Assembly: GCA_020720045.1 (NCBI GenBank)
Contig: DYPH01000005.1
Location: forward strand, 8,759 to 72,758
DNA: 64,000 nt
Source: Sorangium cellulosum
Lineage (GTDB): Bacteria > Myxococcota_A > Polyangia > Polyangiales > Polyangiaceae
Direction of reading: 5' to 3'
Shown here: positions 62,069 through 64,000 of the stretch, in pieces
Numbering within the stretch: the stretch's first letter is position 1
Layout of the letters: every line of letters begins with the position of its first letter
Notes under the pieces: model-generated
What the model was told of the DNA's origin: nothing
Database searches by the model: none
What the model saw: only the letters and a program-made list of their open reading frames with translations
Made by a program: the position numbers and the translations under genes

Positions 62069-63355
62069 TCAAAGGGGTTTTGGATCTGCAAAGGCTCGAA
62101 GACGCTCAATTAATTCGGGAATTGGCGGCGCAAGCATCTCCCCCGGCCTTGGGAGGGTGAAGCCGGCTGGCGCCGTTCGAGCGAGAGTACGCACCCGCGT
62201 GCCAAAGAGTGTTGCCAGCGCTGTGAGCACGTGGGCCGCGCTTTCGCCGTCATCGGGGACGAGCGCGAGCCAAACGCGCCTATCGAGGTCGGCCGCCGTG
62301 CCGTTCGGCACGAGGGCCGAAAGAGGAGCGCGCTCCGCCGGAACGGTTAGGATTCCTGCAGAAAAGCGTGCCACAATCAGCAGTTGGCTCGCGCACGTTG
62401 TCGGTGCAGGAGGCATTGCCAGTGTACGCGTCCGGACGGCGACCAAATTCGCCACGCTCTTTCGTTCTTCGGGTTCAAGACGAAGCGTGCCGGAAGTTTC
62501 CGTCGGATTCTCTCCGTGGGCGAGGCGGAGACAGAACCCAAGGGCGCCGGAAAATTCCCGCGCCGATGACGGGCGCCCGGCGACGCGCGGCGCGAGCGAT
62601 TGAATCACCAATTGGGAAAGCATATCGGGCACTTTTGGGAAGCGCGCCGGCGCGACCGGTGGCGGGATTGCCTCGAAAATGCGGCGCGTAATCGCCGCTT
62701 CACCGAGCGTCCCAAAGGGGACATCCCCCGTGAGGAGTTCGTAGAGCATGATCCCCGCCGAGTAGAGATCGGAACGAATTTCAGGAGTTCCGGCGAATTG
62801 CTCCGGGGCCATATAGGCTGGTGTGCCGACGGTCGTCCCGGACTGCGTGAGTCGTGTCCCGCGGGCGGTCCCCGCGAAAGCCTTCGCGATGCCGAAATCG
62901 AGCACCTTGATGGCGCCCGTTTCCGCTTCTTCCATCACGTTCGCCGGCTTCAAGTCGCGGTGAAGCACACCCGCGGTATGGATCGCGTCGAGGCCATCGA
63001 GCACCGCGCGAAGGATCGCCACCGCCTCCGGCCACGGCAGCGCTCGGGAATCGCGGAGTCGTTCCTCCAAGGAGCGCCCGTCGACCCGCTCCATGACGAT
63101 GCACGGCGTCTCATCGTCGAGCGTCCCAAAGTCCAAAATTTGTACGACATTTGGGTGCTTGATGCGCGCCATGAACGTCGCTTCCCGAACGAAGCGCGCA
63201 GCGACCGAGGACTCCTGAAGCGCGAGCAACTTCACCGCGACGGGGGCGCCGTTTTCGCGGTCGACGGCGGCGAACACCTCCCCAATGGCGCCACGCCCCA
63301 GGCGACCGGTCACCTGGTAGCGCCCAAGCGCAACGGTTCCGATCGCAAGACTCAC
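62069..63355 (-). CDS. Hanks-type Ser/Thr protein kinase, soluble
   Basis: The protein has 428 residues from GTG 63355 (VSLAIGTVALGRYQV); an extension to 63460 runs into the terminator of the next gene and is rejected. The kinase domain (about 10-275) has K42, E58, D134/N139 in HRDLKPAN, D153 in DFG and GTPAYMAPEQFAG. The C-terminal 150 residues form a mixed domain (SQLLIVARFSAGILTV, VWLALVPDDGESAAHVLTAL) without a membrane helix. It may sense a ligand. It lies downstream of a gene running off the window, but a terminator separates them. Confidence 0.92.
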   Translation of the reverse strand: MSLAIGTVALGRYQVTGRLGRGAIGEVFAAVDRENGAPVAVKLLALQESSVAARFVREATFMARIKHPNVVQILDFGTLDDETPCIVMERVDGRSLEERLRDSRALPWPEAVAILRAVLDGLDAIHTAGVLHRDLKPANVMEEAETGAIKVLDFGIAKAFAGTARGTRLTQSGTTVGTPAYMAPEQFAGTPEIRSDLYSAGIMLYELLTGDVPFGTLGEAAITRRIFEAIPPPVAPARFPKVPDMLSQLVIQSLAPRVAGRPSSAREFSGALGFCLRLAHGENPTETSGTLRLEPEERKSVANLVAVRTRTLAMPPAPTTCASQLLIVARFSAGILTVPAERAPLSALVPNGTAADLDRRVWLALVPDDGESAAHVLTALATLFGTRVRTLARTAPAGFTLPRPGEMLAPPIPELIERLRAFADPKPL

Positions 63356-63435
63356 AAGAGATAGCCTACCGCGATTTCGAGCTTTTCCGCAGCGGGATGC
63401 ACCGTCTTTCCCAGCAGCGCGCCTTCCGACACAAA

Positions 63436-63471
63436 AAAACAGGCTCGGCCGTGAGGCCAAGCCTGTTTTGT
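63436..63471 (-). terminator. Intrinsic terminator of the right-edge gene
   Basis: AAAACAGGCTCGGCC pairs with GGCCAAGCCTGTTTT (one mismatch) around GTGA. On the minus strand it ends in TTTTTTTGTG, 15 bases after the stop of the partial gene. Confidence 0.9.
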
Positions 63472-63485
63472 GCCCTCCAAACGCC

Positions 63486-64000
63486 TCAGTGACGAATCGT
63501 CACCGTGGTGGAGTAGGTCGACTCGGCGAAGGCGCCGACGTTTGCACGCATGAGTGCAGATTTGATGCAGCTTTCCGCGCCGGTCCCGGCCGCCGGCCCC
63601 GAAACGGAGACGCCGCTTGCCGCACCGGACGGGGCGAACGTTACGGTCGCCTTCGAGGCAGAGTCGTCGGTGACGCAGGCACGCGCCGCCGAGAGGACCT
63701 TCCCCATCGCGCCCGTGACCGCGCCTTGCGAGGGGCGCTGCGGGACGTTGCCAACGGGGCCCGTCTGGGCCGTTGCCGCCGTCTTCGAGGTGTCGATGGG
63801 GCCTGCCGCCTGCGCCATCGCCGCCGTCAACGAACCCGGCTCGCCAACAGGGATTTCGGGCTTCTTCTCTTCCGGCTTTGCCGTCGTCGCAGCGGTTCCG
63901 GCGGTCGCGCCACCGGTCGCAGCGGCGGGCGTTCCACCGGCGGCAGGGCTCGTCGTTTTCGCCTTTTCGGCGGCGGCGAGCGCTTCCGGCGAAAGCGTTG
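63486..64000 (-). CDS. Ala/Pro-rich protein, 3' part only (runs off the right edge)
   Basis: The frame is open to the window end, so the start is outside. The visible 171 residues begin with an Ala/Thr/Pro/Lys linker (LSPEALAAAEKAKTTSPAAG). A compact C-terminal domain of about 95 residues follows (RPSQGAVTGAMGKVLSAARA, then SCIKSALMRANVGAFAESTY). It resembles the conserved C-terminal modules found on some Myxococcota kinases and TonB-like proteins, where two cysteines (ARACV, ESCIK) recur. An internal TTG at 63830 is not the natural start. Function unknown. Confidence 0.7.
   Translation of the reverse strand, partial: TLSPEALAAAEKAKTTSPAAGGTPAAATGGATAGTAATTAKPEEKKPEIPVGEPGSLTAAMAQAAGPIDTSKTAATAQTGPVGNVPQRPSQGAVTGAMGKVLSAARACVTDDSASKATVTFAPSGAASGVSVSGPAAGTGAESCIKSALMRANVGAFAESTYSTTVTIRH

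Overview
The window is 64 kb of high-GC DNA (roughly two-thirds G+C by eye). It carries about 45 protein genes, no rRNA or tRNA that I can see, no CRISPR array and no intact insertion sequence. The gene mix points to a Myxococcota bacterium, probably class Polyangia. It has three Hanks-type Ser/Thr kinase genes (four kinase domains), many lipoproteins whose lipobox is followed by an Asp-Ala-Gly/Pro-rich stalk, Cys-rich Dickkopf-like tails, and housekeeping genes scattered singly among lineage-specific envelope genes. This taxonomic call is inference from gene content, not from a marker phylogeny.

Layout. 0-8 kb: a tandem hairpin repeat at the left edge, comF with a Coq4-like gene, a Pro-rich single-pass protein, tex, and a compact dsbD. 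8-15 kb: a TPR gene behind a 30-bp palindrome, then a minus-strand operon of two atypical lidless Hsp70s and a membrane-tailed Ser/Thr kinase. 15-25 kb: a lipoprotein alpha/beta-hydrolase, slyX coupled to a lipoprotein, glyQ without glyS, a frameshifted lipoprotein gene, a MATE exporter coupled to a small lipoprotein, a PaiB-GNAT fusion, and pyrG with a terminator hairpin in its leader. 25-33 kb: the tyrosine-degradation pair hppD-hmgA, an M48-like metalloprotease lipoprotein, a peptide-binding lipoprotein, and dacB. 33-41 kb: a primary-type sigma factor, a fused ABC transporter, a HEAT-like lipoprotein, a YceI-like lipoprotein, a second MATE exporter and a coiled-coil/TPR lipoprotein. 41-53 kb: two lipoproteins (one redoxin-like), a papain/transglutaminase-like lipoprotein, a dual-domain kinase, a coupled pair of paralogous membrane proteins, a FliJ-like coiled coil, slt and radC. 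53-64 kb: a Cys-rich lipoprotein, an S55/SpoIVB-like peptidase in one operon with a beta-propeller protein, two tiny proteins, a mono-haem lipoprotein, a third kinase gene and a partial gene at the right edge.

Functional themes are envelope maintenance and remodelling (dacB, slt, dsbD, S55 protease, many lipoproteins), Ser/Thr phosphosignalling, efflux, and tyrosine catabolism. The most notable non-coding signals are an over-represented palindrome TGCA-N3-TGCA (12 exact copies, about 0.6 expected from composition) and a dispersed 47-bp REP-like palindrome sitting only between convergent genes. The most notable gene arrangement is the twin Hsp70 plus kinase operon.
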